From Shinella sp. CPCC 101442 (GTDB lineage Bacteria > Pseudomonadota > Alphaproteobacteria > Rhizobiales > Rhizobiaceae), in the NCBI RefSeq assembly GCF_024704725.1, contig NZ_JALIQS010000003.1, positions 434,001-498,000 on the forward strand: a DNA stretch of 64,000 bases. The letters run 5' to 3'. The notes under the pieces were generated by a model. That model saw only the letters and a program-made list of their open reading frames with translations, was not told the origin of the DNA and did not search any database. Position 1 is the stretch's first letter, and each line of letters opens with the position of its first letter. A program made the translations under genes and the position numbers. Shown here piece by piece: positions 34,031 to 47,677 of the stretch.

Positions 34031-34404
34031 TGCACGATACGAAGGACTGGAGGAAGCTTCACTTCGTTTCGTTTGAAGCGCGTTTCAAGTTCGCTTCGTT
34101 GGCGCTGCTTATAATCGATTCAGAAATTAACGACAGCGCTGATGTGGCATGGGTGCCATGCGTAAGATGCATAAGTCCAATCCAAGACCTCTTGGGACCA
34201 GCCGACATGGCCGCGACCGTCATTCCCCTGCTTGCACGTGCCGCCATCGTCCGGATGCTCTGGACTGCCGTTCGTGCCAATGCGGAAAAGAAGACGCTAT
34301 TGCAACAACCAGCGCCGTCATGGAGCGCTATCTCTCCCGCCTTTGACCTGCCCCCGCGATGGGCTAGATTGCCGCCACGATTCCTAGCCTGAGCGGAAGT
34401 CCCC
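34031..34404. other. gap between candidate small RNA and pepP
   Basis: No protein gene is supported here. A TATAAT box at 34110-34115 (plus strand) without a clear -35 might serve pepP. Several short overlapping frames exist (for example 34207-34392) but lack a convincing ribosome-binding site or recognisable product. Confidence 0.4.
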
Positions 34405-36240
34405 ATGTTCCAGAGTTTCGACGTCACCTCCACGCCCCAGTTCGGCCGCGAACGCGCCGATGCGCTGCGCGCCTCCTTCGATGCGCTCGGCATCGACGGT
34501 TTCCTCGTGCCGCGCGCCGATGAGTATCAGGGCGAATATGTACCGGCCTCGGCGGAGCGCCTGTCCTGGCTGACGGGATTTACCGGCTCGGCCGGCATGG
34601 CGCTTGTCATGCGCGGTCAGGCCGTCGTCTTCGTGGATGGCCGCTACGTTACGCAACTGGCCGAGCAGGTGGACGGCAGCGTCTATACCGGCGGCGACCT
34701 TGTCGGCGAACCGCCGCATCTCTGGCTGCAGAATCACGGTCCCAAGGGGTTTCGCCTCGGCATCGACCCTTGGCTGCACACGGCGGCCGAAGTGCGCCGC
34801 CTCGAAAAGGCACTCGCCACGCTTGGCGGCAGCCTCGTCTTCCTGCCCTATAATCCGCTCGACAAGGCCTGGACGAACCGCCCGGCCGAACCGCTCGGCC
34901 GCGTGACGATCCAGGACATCGACCATGCCGGCGAACTCGCCAGGGACAAGCTCGTAAAAATGGCCGAGGCCACAGGGAAGGCCGGCGCGGATGCGCTCGC
35001 CGTAACCGACCCCTCCTCCATCGCCTGGATCTTCAACATCCGCGGCAGCGACGTGCCGCACACGCCGCATCCGCTCGCCCGCGCCATCATCCCGGCAGAC
35101 GGCCGTCCCCTGCTCTTCCTCGACAAGCGCAAGACCGGCATCGAGCCGGAAGCCTATCTCACCCAGCTCGCCGACCTCCTGCCGCCATCGGATTTCGACA
35201 ACCGCATCGCGGTACTCGCCGCCGAGGGTAAACGCATCCTCATCGACCCCGACCAGGCGCCGTTCGCGCTCGGCGAGATCGTGCGCGCCAAGGGCGGCAC
35301 ACTGGTGGAGGCCATCGACCCGGCCCGCCTGCCCCGCGCCTGCAAGAACAGCGTCGAGCTTCAGGGATCAGCCCGCGCCCATCTTCAGGATGGCGCAGCG
35401 ATGGTGGAATTTCTCGCCTGGCTCGACAGCACGACGCCGGGAACGCAAACGGAAATCGCCGTCACCAGGAAGCTGGAAGAGGTGCGCCGCAGCGTCGGCG
35501 AGCGCCAGCAGAACCCCCTGAAGGACATATCCTTCGATTCGATTGCCGGTGCGGGCGCGCACGCCGCCATCATGCACTACCGCGTGACGACCGATACGGA
35601 CGCGACCATCGAACCCGGTACGATGTTCCTGATCGATTCCGGCGCGCAATATGTCAACGGCACCACGGACATCACCCGTACCGTCGCCGTCGGCGCAGTG
35701 CCGGAAGAGCAGAAGCGCTTCTTCACGCTGGTGCTGAAGGGCATGATCGGCATCAGTCTCGCCCGCTTCCCCAAGGGCACGCGCGGCTGCGATCTCGATC
35801 CGCTTGCCCGCATCGCACTGTGGAAGGCCGGCGCCGATTTCGCCCATGGCACCGGCCACGGTGTCGGCTCCTATCTCTCGGTGCATGAAGGCCCGCAGCG
35901 CATTTCGCGGCTTTCGACGCAGGAACTGCTGGCCGGCATGATTCTTTCGAACGAACCCGGCTACTACCGCCCGGGCGCGTTCGGCATCCGCATCGAAAAC
36001 CTCGTGCATGTCCTGCCGGCCGCCGCTGTCGCGGGCGGCGATATCGACATGCTCGGCTTCGAGACGCTGACCTTCTGCCCGATCGACCGCCGCCTCGTCG
36101 TGACAAGCCTGCTGACGGAGGAGGAGTTGGTCTGGCTCAACGCCTATCACGCGGAAACAAACGCAAAAATCGCGCCGCTCCTTTCGGACGACGCGACCAA
36201 AGCGTGGCTTGAGAAGGCGACGGCCCCGATCAGCCGATGA
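34405..36240 (+). CDS. pepP: Xaa-Pro aminopeptidase family M24B
   Basis: 611 residues, the long three-domain form: two N-terminal creatinase-like domains (ALGIDGFLVPRADEYQGEY near the start) and a C-terminal pita-bread domain. The binuclear metal ligands are visible: Asp in LIDSGAQY and TTDITRT, His in HGTGHGVGS, Glu in SNEPGYY and IRIENLV. It removes an N-terminal residue before proline in the cytoplasm. The ending PISR overlaps azlD on the other strand by 11 bases. Confidence 0.93.
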   Translation: MFQSFDVTSTPQFGRERADALRASFDALGIDGFLVPRADEYQGEYVPASAERLSWLTGFTGSAGMALVMRGQAVVFVDGRYVTQLAEQVDGSVYTGGDLVGEPPHLWLQNHGPKGFRLGIDPWLHTAAEVRRLEKALATLGGSLVFLPYNPLDKAWTNRPAEPLGRVTIQDIDHAGELARDKLVKMAEATGKAGADALAVTDPSSIAWIFNIRGSDVPHTPHPLARAIIPADGRPLLFLDKRKTGIEPEAYLTQLADLLPPSDFDNRIAVLAAEGKRILIDPDQAPFALGEIVRAKGGTLVEAIDPARLPRACKNSVELQGSARAHLQDGAAMVEFLAWLDSTTPGTQTEIAVTRKLEEVRRSVGERQQNPLKDISFDSIAGAGAHAAIMHYRVTTDTDATIEPGTMFLIDSGAQYVNGTTDITRTVAVGAVPEEQKRFFTLVLKGMIGISLARFPKGTRGCDLDPLARIALWKAGADFAHGTGHGVGSYLSVHEGPQRISRLSTQELLAGMILSNEPGYYRPGAFGIRIENLVHVLPAAAVAGGDIDMLGFETLTFCPIDRRLVVTSLLTEEELVWLNAYHAETNAKIAPLLSDDATKAWLEKATAPISR

Positions 36241-36547
36241 CGTGACGCAGCAGCATCACCACGACCCAGCCGACGGCCAGCATCGGCAGAAGCGCGAGGC
36301 GCAGGCCGACGAGAAAGGCGACCGCCATGGTGATGCTGACGTCCCATCCGCCCGTGACGGCGGCCGGCGCCACCAGCGTGGTGAGCACCGCTGCCGGGAC
36401 GGCGTTCAGCGCCGCTTCGGCGCGTGGCGGAATACGTTTCATGCGCGTGATGAAGACATAACCGCCGACGCGGGTGAGATAGGTCGCAACCGCACCGGCG
36501 GCGATGATCAGCAGCGTCTGCATGTGAAACATGTTTTCCATGTTCAC
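36230..36547 (-). CDS. azlD: AzlD family branched-chain amino-acid exporter small subunit
   Basis: 105 residues with about four membrane helices (TLLIIAAGAVATYLTRVGGYVF, ALNAVPAAVLTTLVAP, and a hydrophobic C-terminal half). AzlD partners AzlC in exporting branched-chain amino acids or analogues. It overlaps azlC by ATGA and converges on pepP. Confidence 0.88.
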   Translation of the reverse strand: MNMENMFHMQTLLIIAAGAVATYLTRVGGYVFITRMKRIPPRAEAALNAVPAAVLTTLVAPAAVTGGWDVSITMAVAFLVGLRLALLPMLAVGWVVVMLLRHVIG

Positions 36548-37275
36548 GCCTCCCCTTCCGCGACATCACCGACCGGCGCTGCGCTTTCCTTGTCGAGCGG
36601 CAAAAGCGCCGCGACGGCGACACCGGCAAGCGCGCCGAGGCTGACATGCCAGGGCGAGCCGACGAAATGCATGGCAAGGACCGAGCCCACGCCGGAAGCC
36701 AGCACGACGGGCAACCAGTTCGCCCGCTTGCGGAAGCCGAGCACGAGGCCCATGAAATAGACCGGCAGCAGTACATCGATACCGATCGCCCGGGGATCGC
36801 CGATCAGGTTGCCGAGCAGACCGCCGACGACCGTCAGGCAGAGCCAGGGCACATAGACGCTGAAGCCGAGCACCATCAGCCAGATATAACTGACCCGGAT
36901 GCCCGCATCCGCCCGCCGCTCGGTTTCGGCGAATTGCGGGTCCGTCAGAAGGAACAGAGACGTCGCTTTCTGCCAGAAGGTCAGGTGCCGGATATGCGGG
37001 GCGATGGCGGCCGAATAGAGCACGTGGCGGAAATTGACGGCGAAGATCGAGAGCACGACGAGCCATGGCGCGACATGGTGGTTGAACAGCTCGACGCCGA
37101 CGAGCTGGCTGGCACCCGCATAGAGCGTTGCGCTCATCAGGGTCGCTTCGGCCACGGTCAGGCCATTGTCGATGGAAACGGCGCCGAACAGCACGGCAAA
37201 CGGCGATGCCGCAATGGCAACGGCGATGCCACGCCGAAAGGCGTCGCGGATTTCTTCTTTCGTGTCGGGGGTCAT
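36544..37275 (-). CDS. azlC: AzlC family branched-chain amino-acid exporter large subunit
   Basis: 243 residues, multi-pass membrane protein: RGIAVAIAASPFAVLFGAVSIDNGLTVAEA at the start and LYAGASQLVGVELF, the conserved AzlC segment, then NFRHVLYSAA. It is the large subunit of the LIV-E family exporter with AzlD. It starts 129 bases downstream of panB behind a terminator, so it is probably a separate transcript. Confidence 0.9.
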   Translation of the reverse strand: MTPDTKEEIRDAFRRGIAVAIAASPFAVLFGAVSIDNGLTVAEATLMSATLYAGASQLVGVELFNHHVAPWLVVLSIFAVNFRHVLYSAAIAPHIRHLTFWQKATSLFLLTDPQFAETERRADAGIRVSYIWLMVLGFSVYVPWLCLTVVGGLLGNLIGDPRAIGIDVLLPVYFMGLVLGFRKRANWLPVVLASGVGSVLAMHFVGSPWHVSLGALAGVAVAALLPLDKESAAPVGDVAEGEA

Positions 37276-37369
37276 GGGTCTGCTCTATCTTAAGATGGGC
37301 AAGCCATAGAGCAGGCACGGTCCACCCGCAAACCAATATGGCTGATGGACCGTTCAGCGCCGTTGATCA

Positions 37370-37398
37370 ATCAGCGCCGATTCTCGACCGGCGCTGAT
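37370..37398 (-). terminator. terminator after panB
   Basis: ATCAGCGCCG (37370-37379) and CGGCGCTGAT (37389-37398) form a perfect 10-pair stem with a 9-base loop, 6 bases after the panB stop on the minus strand. The following bases are TTGATC, a weak T-run. Confidence 0.7.
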
Positions 37399-37404
37399 GA
37401 CTGA

Positions 37405-38229
37405 TCAGACTTTCTTGAGCTGGAACGTGTGCTCCGGCGCAGGGAAGCTGCGGGCCTTCACCTCTTCCGCATAGGTCGCGAACGCCTCGCTCATCACGGG
37501 CGCGAGATTGGCGAAATGCTTGACGAAGCGCGGCTTGAAGTCCGTGAAGATGCCGAGCACGTCGTCGACCACGAGCACCTGGCCGTCGCAAGCCGGCGAT
37601 GCGCCGATGCCGATGGTCGGCGCCTTGACCTTGCCGGTGATTTCGCGCGCCAGCGGCTCGACCGTGCCCTCGATGACGATGGCGAAGGCGCCGGCATCGT
37701 CGATGGCGGCGGCGTCCTTGCGGATTTTTTCGACTTCCTTGTCGTTGCGGCCAAGCGAGCGGTAGCCGCCCGTCGTGTTGATGAGCTGCGGCATCAGGCC
37801 GACATGGCCGAGCACCGGAATGCCGCGCTGCGTGAGGAAATCGACCGTCTCGGCCATTTCCGCGCCGCCCTCCAGCTTGATCGCCGAACAGCCGGTTTCC
37901 TTCAGCACACGGGCGGCCGTCGCGAAGGCCTGCTCCTTGGACTGCTGGTAGGAGCCGAACGGCAGGTCGACGACGACACAGGCATTCGACGAACCGCGCA
38001 TGACCGCCTGCCCATGGGCGATCATCATCTCCAGCGTTACGCCGACGGTGGAATCGAGCCCGTAGAGCACCATGCCCAGACTGTCGCCGACCAGCATGAA
38101 ATCGACATGCGGATCCATCAGCTTGGCGACCGGCGTCGTATAGGCGGTGAGGCTGACGATGGGGCGTTCGCCCTTGAGGGCTTTGATGTCGGACGGAGCC
38201 AGACGGCGCTTGGCGGTGTGTACGCTCAT
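37405..38229 (-). CDS. panB: 3-methyl-2-oxobutanoate hydroxymethyltransferase
   Basis: 274 residues, the standard length. TIM-barrel enzyme making ketopantoate from ketoisovalerate with methylene-THF. Motifs: [26 protein letters not shown] (Mg-binding Asp), [58 protein letters not shown] 38229 lies one base after the panC stop, so panC and panB are translationally coupled. Confidence 0.96.
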   Translation of the reverse strand: MSVHTAKRRLAPSDIKALKGERPIVSLTAYTTPVAKLMDPHVDFMLVGDSLGMVLYGLDSTVGVTLEMMIAHGQAVMRGSSNACVVVDLPFGSYQQSKEQAFATAARVLKETGCSAIKLEGGAEMAETVDFLTQRGIPVLGHVGLMPQLINTTGGYRSLGRNDKEVEKIRKDAAAIDDAGAFAIVIEGTVEPLAREITGKVKAPTIGIGASPACDGQVLVVDDVLGIFTDFKPRFVKHFANLAPVMSEAFATYAEEVKARSFPAPEHTFQLKKV

Positions 38230-38230
38230 G

Positions 38231-39094
38231 TCACGCAACCTTCTTCTTTGGGCTGAGGACCCGGTTATCGAGGAGCTTCGTGCTTCCAAAACGCACGAAA
38301 AGCAACAAAAGAGCCGGCTTCTCGCCGACCGTGTCGATATCGGCCAGCGTTTCCGGATCCCTGATGGCGACGACCTCCGGTTTGGCCAGAGGTTGGGTGC
38401 GGATGAAGGCGACGATACCCTCCTCCAGCTTTTTCGCATTGGTTTCGCCCGCGGCGACCAACCGTTCGGCTTCTTCCAATGCGCGCGGCACGATGGCTGC
38501 GGCGGCGCGCTCTTCCGGGGAGAGATAGACATTGCGCGAGGAACAGGCGAGCCCGTCCGCCTCGCGCACCGTCGGCACGCCAATGACTTCGACGGGCTGG
38601 GCGAGATCGGCGACCATACGGCGGATGATGGTGAGCTGCTGGAAGTCCTTCTCGCCGAAATAGGCGCGGTCGGGACCGGCAATATTGAAGAGCTTGGTCA
38701 CGACGGTCGCGACACCGGCGAAATGGCCTGGGCGCACGGAACCTTCGAGTTCCGCGCCGAGCTTCGGCACGTCGACCACGGTTTCCATCGGTCGCGGATA
38801 CATATCCTCGACACCGGGCGCAAAGAGATAGTGCACCCCCTCGGCCTCCAGCATCGCCTGGTCGCGGGCGAGGTCGCGCGGATAGCGCGCGAGATCCTCG
38901 TTCTGGCCGAACTGCAGCGGATTGACGAAGATGGTGGCGACGACGATGTCGTTGTCGGCGCGGGCCTGCCTGGCAAGCTCCATATGGCCGACATGAAGAT
39001 AGCCCATGGTGGGTACGAGGCCGATGGTGCGGCCGTCCAGCCGATGCGGCGCAAGGGCCGCACGCAAATCCGCGATGGTGGTATAAGTCTTCAT
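38231..39094 (-). CDS. panC: pantothenate synthetase
   Basis: 287 residues. It joins pantoate and beta-alanine using ATP. The nucleotidyltransferase motif is [13 protein letters not shown], followed by [47 protein letters not shown] and [15 protein letters not shown] 39094 has GGAGGA 7 bases upstream. First gene of panCB, divergent from the helicase. The gap 39095-39375 contains the divergent promoters but no clear element. Confidence 0.96.
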   Translation of the reverse strand: MKTYTTIADLRAALAPHRLDGRTIGLVPTMGYLHVGHMELARQARADNDIVVATIFVNPLQFGQNEDLARYPRDLARDQAMLEAEGVHYLFAPGVEDMYPRPMETVVDVPKLGAELEGSVRPGHFAGVATVVTKLFNIAGPDRAYFGEKDFQQLTIIRRMVADLAQPVEVIGVPTVREADGLACSSRNVYLSPEERAAAAIVPRALEEAERLVAAGETNAKKLEEGIVAFIRTQPLAKPEVVAIRDPETLADIDTVGEKPALLLLFVRFGSTKLLDNRVLSPKKKVA

Positions 39095-39375
39095 CGGCGG
39101 TTCCTCCTTGCTCTCGTCCTCTCCCGTGGACGATACCTCCCATGCGGTCTCTGCGGACCACTTCCCGAGGGCGCCGTTTTCTATCTTGTGCAGCGCAAAA
39201 AGACAATCGGGAAAGACTTTCCCCCTCCACCGCTCAACCCGCCGGGCAGCATTGCGTTTTGCGCACTGTACATTTTGCCCAAGGAGCAGTAGAGAGCGCA
39301 CAACACGCTCGTTAGGTACGGGCTTGCGAGTGCGACGCCAGATCGTCGCTGAACCCGAATTCCGAAAGACCCCAC

Positions 39376-41352
39376 ATGACGAGTTTCGACAGCCTCGCTC
39401 CGGCGATGGCAAAGGCGTTGGAAAAACGCGGCTATACCACTTTGACGCCGGTGCAGATCGCCGTCTCCGACCCCAAGATCGGTGATTCCGATGCGCTGGT
39501 TTCCGCGCAGACCGGCTCCGGCAAGACCGTCGCCTTCGGCCTCGCCGTCGCTCCGACGCTGCTGGAAGGCGAAGAGCGCTTCGACCGCGCCGCCAGCCCG
39601 CTTGCCCTCGTCATCGCCCCGACGCGCGAACTGGCCATGCAGGTCAAGCGCGAGCTGGAATGGCTCTACGAGATGACCGGCGCGATCATCGCCTCCTGCG
39701 TCGGCGGCATGGATGTCCGCAACGAGCGCCGTTCGCTCGAACGCGGCACGCATATCATCGTCGGCACGCCGGGCCGCCTGCGCGACCATATCACGCGTGG
39801 CAATCTCGATCTCTCGGCCATCCGCGCCGTCGTGCTCGACGAAGCCGACGAAATGCTGGACCTGGGCTTCCGCGAAGACCTCGAATTCATCCTCGAGGCC
39901 GCCCCGGAAGACCGCCGCACGCTGATGTTCTCGGCCACCGTGCCGAAGGAAATCGCAGCGCTGGCGAAGAATTACCAGCGCAATGCGATGCGCATCTCGA
40001 CGGCCGCCGAGCGCGAACAGCATGTCGACATCGAATACCGCGCGTTGCTCTGCACTCCCTCGGACCGCGAAAACGCCATCATCAACACGCTGCGCTTCTA
40101 TGATGCGCAGAACGCCATCGTGTTCTGCTCGACGCGCGCGGCGGTGAACCACCTGACGGCCCGCTTCAACAATCGCGGCTTCTCGGTCGTGGCTCTCTCC
40201 GGTGAACTCAGCCAGAACGAGCGCACCCACGCGCTCCAGGCCATGCGCGACGGCCGTGCCCGCGTCTGCATCGCGACCGACGTCGCCGCGCGCGGCATCG
40301 ACCTGCCGAACCTCGAACTCGTGGTGCATGCGGACCTTCCGACCAACCCGGATACCCTGCTTCACCGTTCGGGCCGCACCGGCCGCGCCGGCCGCAAGGG
40401 CGTCAGCGCCCTCATCGTGCCGCTCAGCGCTCGCCGCAAGGCCGAGCGCCTGCTCCAGATCGCAAATCTCAAGGCCAATTGGGCAACCCCGCCGTCGGCC
40501 GAAGATATCCTGCGCCGGGACGACGAACGCCTGCTTGCCGACACGACGCTGACCGACGCGATCGGCGAAGACGAAGTCGAGACCATCGATGCGCTCGTCG
40601 GCAAGTTCGACGCCCGCCAGCTCGCCGCCGCCGTCGCGCGCTACTTCAAGGCCGGTCGTTCGGCACCCGAAGACCTGATCGAAGTCTCGCTCGAACAGCG
40701 CAAGCCGCGCGAGCGCAGCAACGATGCGATCCCTGCCGAAACCAAGCGCCCGCGCGACAGCTTCGCCCGCAGCACCTGGATTTCCGTCTCCGTCGGCCGC
40801 AAGCAGCGCGCCGAACCGCGCTGGCTGATTCCGATGCTCTGCCGCAACGGCAACATCACCAAGAACGAGATCGGCGCGATCAAGATGCAGCCGGAAGAGA
40901 CCTTCATCGAGCTGTCCGCCGATGCCTCCGACGGTTTCATGGGTGCGCTCGGTCCCAACAGCATGCTGGAGCGCGGCATCCGCGTGACCGTGCTGGAAGG
41001 CATGCCGGACCTCACCCCGCAGTTCTATGAGCGGACGCCGGGCGAAAAGACCCAGCGCTACGACAAGCCGGTGCGCAACGAAGAGCGCCGCGCCGACTGG
41101 AAGCCGCGCGGCGAATTCGACAAGAAGCCCGGCTTTGCCAAGAAGAAGGACTTCGACAAGAAGCGCGAGTTCGACAAGCCCGAGGGTGCGGCGGCCAAGC
41201 CGGCGCACTGGAAGGACCGCGACGCGAGCGCCCAGAAGCCGGCAAAACCCTTCGGTGGCCCGAAGCCCTTCAAGGGCAAGCGCGACGAAAAGTTCGCCAA
41301 GCCGGAAGGCGGCCCGAAGAAGCCGAAGCCCAAGAAGTTCGACCGCCCCTAA
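39376..41352 (+). CDS. deaD: DEAD-box RNA helicase, DeaD/DbpA type with basic tail
   Basis: 658 residues. Helicase motifs in order: Q motif (TTLTPVQ), I AQTGSGKT (44-51), Ia [29 protein letters not shown] with [19 protein letters not shown] and [13 protein letters not shown]. Around residues 465-555 a DbpA-type RNA-binding domain ([21 protein letters not shown]) follows, then about 90 residues of K/F/D/P/G-rich low-complexity tail. It acts in ribosome assembly or cold adaptation. Confidence 0.93.
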   Translation: MTSFDSLAPAMAKALEKRGYTTLTPVQIAVSDPKIGDSDALVSAQTGSGKTVAFGLAVAPTLLEGEERFDRAASPLALVIAPTRELAMQVKRELEWLYEMTGAIIASCVGGMDVRNERRSLERGTHIIVGTPGRLRDHITRGNLDLSAIRAVVLDEADEMLDLGFREDLEFILEAAPEDRRTLMFSATVPKEIAALAKNYQRNAMRISTAAEREQHVDIEYRALLCTPSDRENAIINTLRFYDAQNAIVFCSTRAAVNHLTARFNNRGFSVVALSGELSQNERTHALQAMRDGRARVCIATDVAARGIDLPNLELVVHADLPTNPDTLLHRSGRTGRAGRKGVSALIVPLSARRKAERLLQIANLKANWATPPSAEDILRRDDERLLADTTLTDAIGEDEVETIDALVGKFDARQLAAAVARYFKAGRSAPEDLIEVSLEQRKPRERSNDAIPAETKRPRDSFARSTWISVSVGRKQRAEPRWLIPMLCRNGNITKNEIGAIKMQPEETFIELSADASDGFMGALGPNSMLERGIRVTVLEGMPDLTPQFYERTPGEKTQRYDKPVRNEERRADWKPRGEFDKKPGFAKKKDFDKKREFDKPEGAAAKPAHWKDRDASAQKPAKPFGGPKPFKGKRDEKFAKPEGGPKKPKPKKFDRP

Positions 41353-41359
41353 GCGGTTG

Positions 41360-41388
41360 GCGGCGCGGAACTTTTTGCTCCGCGCCGC
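41360..41388 (+). terminator. terminator after helicase gene
   Basis: GCGGCGCGGA (41360-41369) pairs with TCCGCGCCGC (41379-41388) over a 9-base loop, followed by ATTTCCC. Eight bases after the helicase stop. Confidence 0.8.
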
Positions 41389-41421
41389 ATTTCCCCCGCG
41401 CTGAAGCGAGGGGACACTGCG

Positions 41422-42264
41422 ATGGCAGATGCGGCCACATCCGCTAACGACACAAAAGACGAATTCAACCGCTTCGTGACCGGTCTCGGCCGTGGTGTCG
41501 CCGGCGCTCTTTTCCTGGCGCTGCCGATGCTGATGACCATGGAAATGTGGTATCTCGGCTTCACCATCGCCCGAGAGCGGCTGTTGCTGCTGCTGCTTGT
41601 CAATATCCCCCTCCTCATCCTGCTCGCGCACCGTATCGGCTTCGAGGAGACGTTCACGTGGCGCGAGGCGAGCCGCGACGCGACCATCGCCTATGGTATC
41701 GGCATCGTGACGAGCCTTGTCGTGCTTACGGCGCTCGGCCTGCTGCGCGGCGACATGCCCGCAGGCGAGATCATCGCCAAGATCGCGCTGCAATCCGTAC
41801 CCGCCAGCATCGGCGCCATGCTCGGCCGCAGCCAGCTCGGTCACGAAGAGACCGGTGACGACACGAAGGAAACGCCCTATCACGGCGAACTCCTGATGAT
41901 GGCCGCCGGCGCCCTCTTCCTCTCACTCAACATCGCGCCCACCGACGAGATGATGGTGCTCGCCTACAAGATGTCGATCTGGCACGCCATCGCCGTCACC
42001 CTGCTCTCCATGGCGCTCATGCATGGCTTCGTCTATGCCGTCTCCTTCATCGGCGGACACGAGCTTGAGCCAGAAACGCCGTGGTGGCACGCTTTCGTGC
42101 GCTTCACCCTGCCCGGCTATGTCATTGCGCTGGCGATCAGCGTTTTCACGCTCTGGATCTTCGAACGGCTCGGCGACAGTTCCGCCGTCGAGATCATGCT
42201 CTCCGTCATCGTGCTCGGCTTTCCGGCTTCGCTCGGAGCGGCGGCAGCACGCCTGATCCTGTGA
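41422..42264 (+). CDS. conserved multi-pass membrane protein (TIGR02587/DUF2391 type)
   Basis: 280 residues, about seven membrane helices, for example GVAGALFLALPMLMTMEMWYLGF and LLLLLLVNIPLLILLAHRIGFEE. Charged conserved spots include FTIARER, GFEETF and APTDEMMV. It resembles the TIGR02587 family of unknown function, usually encoded next to a TIGR02588 protein as here. The next gene follows by 7 bases. No enzyme motif is seen. Confidence 0.75.
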   Translation: MADAATSANDTKDEFNRFVTGLGRGVAGALFLALPMLMTMEMWYLGFTIARERLLLLLLVNIPLLILLAHRIGFEETFTWREASRDATIAYGIGIVTSLVVLTALGLLRGDMPAGEIIAKIALQSVPASIGAMLGRSQLGHEETGDDTKETPYHGELLMMAAGALFLSLNIAPTDEMMVLAYKMSIWHAIAVTLLSMALMHGFVYAVSFIGGHELEPETPWWHAFVRFTLPGYVIALAISVFTLWIFERLGDSSAVEIMLSVIVLGFPASLGAAAARLIL

Positions 42265-42271
42265 GGCCGCG

Positions 42272-42682
42272 ATGACCAAATCCCAACAGGGCCGCCATCG
42301 CGAACGCCACGATCCGCACTGGATCGAATGGCTGACCGGCCTTTTCTCAGCCCTGCTGGTCGCCGCCATGCTTGGCTGGCTGACCTGGGAGGCCTTTACC
42401 CGCAAGATGACGCCACCCGATCTCGCCGTGACCGTTCTGACGACGGAAAAGACCTCGGCCGGCCACCGCATCACCTTCGATATCTACAACACAGCGACGA
42501 CGACCGCCGCGGCCGTCACTGTCATCGGTCGGCTGACGGAGGGCGGCCGCGTAGTCGAGGAAAACGACGTGACCTTCGACTATGTCGCAGCCGAATCCAA
42601 ATCGACGGGCGCCATTCTCTTCCAGAACGATCCGGCAGGCCGCACCGTCGACATCCACCCCGCCGGCTACACCGACCCTTAG
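42272..42682 (+). CDS. conserved single-pass membrane protein (TIGR02588 type)
   Basis: 136 residues: charged cytoplasmic N-terminus, one helix (LTGLFSALLVAAMLGWLTWEAF) and a periplasmic beta-rich domain with FDIYNTATTTAAAVTVIGRL. This matches the partner of TIGR02587 proteins. The two genes are adjacent and probably form a complex of unknown function. Confidence 0.72.
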   Translation: MTKSQQGRHRERHDPHWIEWLTGLFSALLVAAMLGWLTWEAFTRKMTPPDLAVTVLTTEKTSAGHRITFDIYNTATTTAAAVTVIGRLTEGGRVVEENDVTFDYVAAESKSTGAILFQNDPAGRTVDIHPAGYTDP

Positions 42683-42807
42683 GATACGCCATAAGCTGTG
42701 GAAGAGGCTCTGCGGTGCGGAACCAATACCATCGGAGCGAATTGAGCAGGGGTAAAGACCCGTGTCCGGTGACGGAAAGGACATGGCTGACCCTGAAGGG
42801 CGGAACC

Positions 42808-45895
<3,088 letters not shown>

Positions 45896-45932
45896 TTAGA
45901 GAAAAGCTGACGAAAGGAAAGATGGGAGGCCG

Positions 45933-47603
45933 TCACGTCCCGCCGGAAAGCAGCCGCGCCGCGGCCGCCCGCGCCTCGTCTGTGACGGACGCACCGGCCA
46001 GCATACGGGCGATTTCTTCGGTCCGTGCGCCTTCGTCCATGCGGGCCACCCGGGTGGCGACGGTTTCGCTGCCTTCGACCGGCCCCTTGGAGATGAGAAG
46101 ATGCGTTGCGGCCCGCGCCGCGACCTGCGGCGCGTGGGTGACCGACAGCACCTGCACCGTCGAGGACAGCCGCTTCAGCCGCTGGCCGATCGCATCGGCC
46201 ACCGCACCGCCGACGCCGGTATCGATTTCGTCGAAGACGAGCGTCGGGGCCGAGCCACGATCGGCGAGCGCCACTTTCAGCGCCAGCAGGAAGCGCGAGA
46301 GCTCGCCGCCCGACGCGACCTTCATGATCGGGCCGGGACGCGTTCCAGGATTGGTCTGGACGTGGAACTCGACCGTGTCGATCCCCTCTTCCGCGCCGCC
46401 TTCCGGATCCGTGGTGATCTCGACGGTAAAGCGCGCGCGCTCCAGTTTTAGCGCCGGCAGTTCCGCCATCACGGCAGCGGCGAGCGCGTCGGCGGCGTGG
46501 TGGCGCTTTTGCGAGAGCGAGCGGGCGGAAATTTCAAAGGCAGCGCGTGCTTCAGTCAGCCGCGCCTGCAACTGCACCAGCCTTTCCTCGCCGGCATCGA
46601 GATCGGCAAGATCGGCGATCATCTTGGCAGCAAGCGCAGGAAGGCCTGTGACCGGCACGGAATATTTGCGAGCCGCGGCGCGCAGCGCAAAAAGACGCTC
46701 CTCCGTGCGCTCCAGTTCCTTGGGGTCGTATTCGGTCTTCCGCAGCGCCGTTTCCACGGCGGTCTGCGCATCGGAAAGCTGGTTCAACGCCAGATCGAGC
46801 AGCTCGACGGTCTCTTCCAGCAGGCCGGGCGCCTCATGGCTCTTGCGCTCCAACCGGCGCACGAGTGCGGCGATCAACGGTACGGGCGAGGCATTGCCGT
46901 TCAGGAATTCGCTCGCCTCGTTGATATCACCGGCAATGCGCTCCGCCTTCATCATGCGGGCACGCACCTCGGCCAGCGCATCCTCCTCGCCGTCCTGTGG
47001 CGAAAGGATTTCCAGTTCCTCGACGGAGGAGCGCAGATAATCGGCCTCGCGGGCGGCCGCTTCCACCTTCTCGCGGTGGCGGCGCAGCGTGCGCTCGGCT
47101 TCCTTCCAATGGTGGTACAACGTGCCGACATCGGTCGCCGCCTCGCTCAGGCCACCGAACGCATCGAGCAACAGGCGGTGCGCATCCGTATCGACGAGCG
47201 CGCGATCATCGTGCTGGCCGTGGATCTCGACGAGAAGCTGGCCTGCCTGGCGCATGAGCTGCACGGACACCGGCTGGTCGTTGACATAGGCCTTGGTACG
47301 GCCATCGGCCGATTGCTGGCGGCGGAAGATGAGGTCGCCGTCGTCATCGATGCCGTTGTCGCGCAGGAGCGAGCGGGCTGAATGCTGCATCGGCACATCG
47401 AAAACGGCCGTCACCTGCCCTCGGTCCGTGCCATGACGCACAAGCGAGCCATCGCCGCGCCCGCCGAGCGCCAGCGAAAGACTGTCGAGGAGGATGGATT
47501 TTCCGGCGCCCGTCTCGCCCGTCAGCACGGAGAGACCCGGCTCGAACGCAAGGTCGAGCCGTTCGATCAGAACGATATCGCGGATCGATAGCTGCGCCAG
47601 CAT
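45933..47603 (-). CDS. recN: DNA repair protein RecN
   Basis: 556 residues, SMC-like. It begins MLAQLSIRDIVLIERLDL, with Walker A GETGAGKSILLDSLSL (30-45), a central coiled coil (residues about 150-370), the ABC signature SGGELSRFLLALKV and Walker B LVFDEIDTGVGG near the C-terminus. It acts at double-strand breaks. It lies between bamD and ligA on the same strand (64-74 base gaps), the usual rhizobial order. Confidence 0.95.
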   Translation of the reverse strand: MLAQLSIRDIVLIERLDLAFEPGLSVLTGETGAGKSILLDSLSLALGGRGDGSLVRHGTDRGQVTAVFDVPMQHSARSLLRDNGIDDDGDLIFRRQQSADGRTKAYVNDQPVSVQLMRQAGQLLVEIHGQHDDRALVDTDAHRLLLDAFGGLSEAATDVGTLYHHWKEAERTLRRHREKVEAAAREADYLRSSVEELEILSPQDGEEDALAEVRARMMKAERIAGDINEASEFLNGNASPVPLIAALVRRLERKSHEAPGLLEETVELLDLALNQLSDAQTAVETALRKTEYDPKELERTEERLFALRAAARKYSVPVTGLPALAAKMIADLADLDAGEERLVQLQARLTEARAAFEISARSLSQKRHHAADALAAAVMAELPALKLERARFTVEITTDPEGGAEEGIDTVEFHVQTNPGTRPGPIMKVASGGELSRFLLALKVALADRGSAPTLVFDEIDTGVGGAVADAIGQRLKRLSSTVQVLSVTHAPQVAARAATHLLISKGPVEGSETVATRVARMDEGARTEEIARMLAGASVTDEARAAAARLLSGGT

Positions 47604-47677
47604 GGCACGTTTATCTCTTCAGTTTGTTCGCAATTCCGAACGCAAAACCGCTGCACATAGTTGCTGGCATTGCTCTA

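Noticed and set aside
34030-34392. Short plus-strand frames between the candidate small RNA and pepP
   Set aside because: No convincing ribosome-binding site, no recognisable family and conflicting overlapping frames; listed as a gap instead.
39181-41883. 900-codon minus-strand frame opposite the DEAD-box helicase
   Set aside because: Shadow frame; no recognisable motif, composition biased by the third-position GC of the helicase gene, and it crosses two real genes and a terminator.
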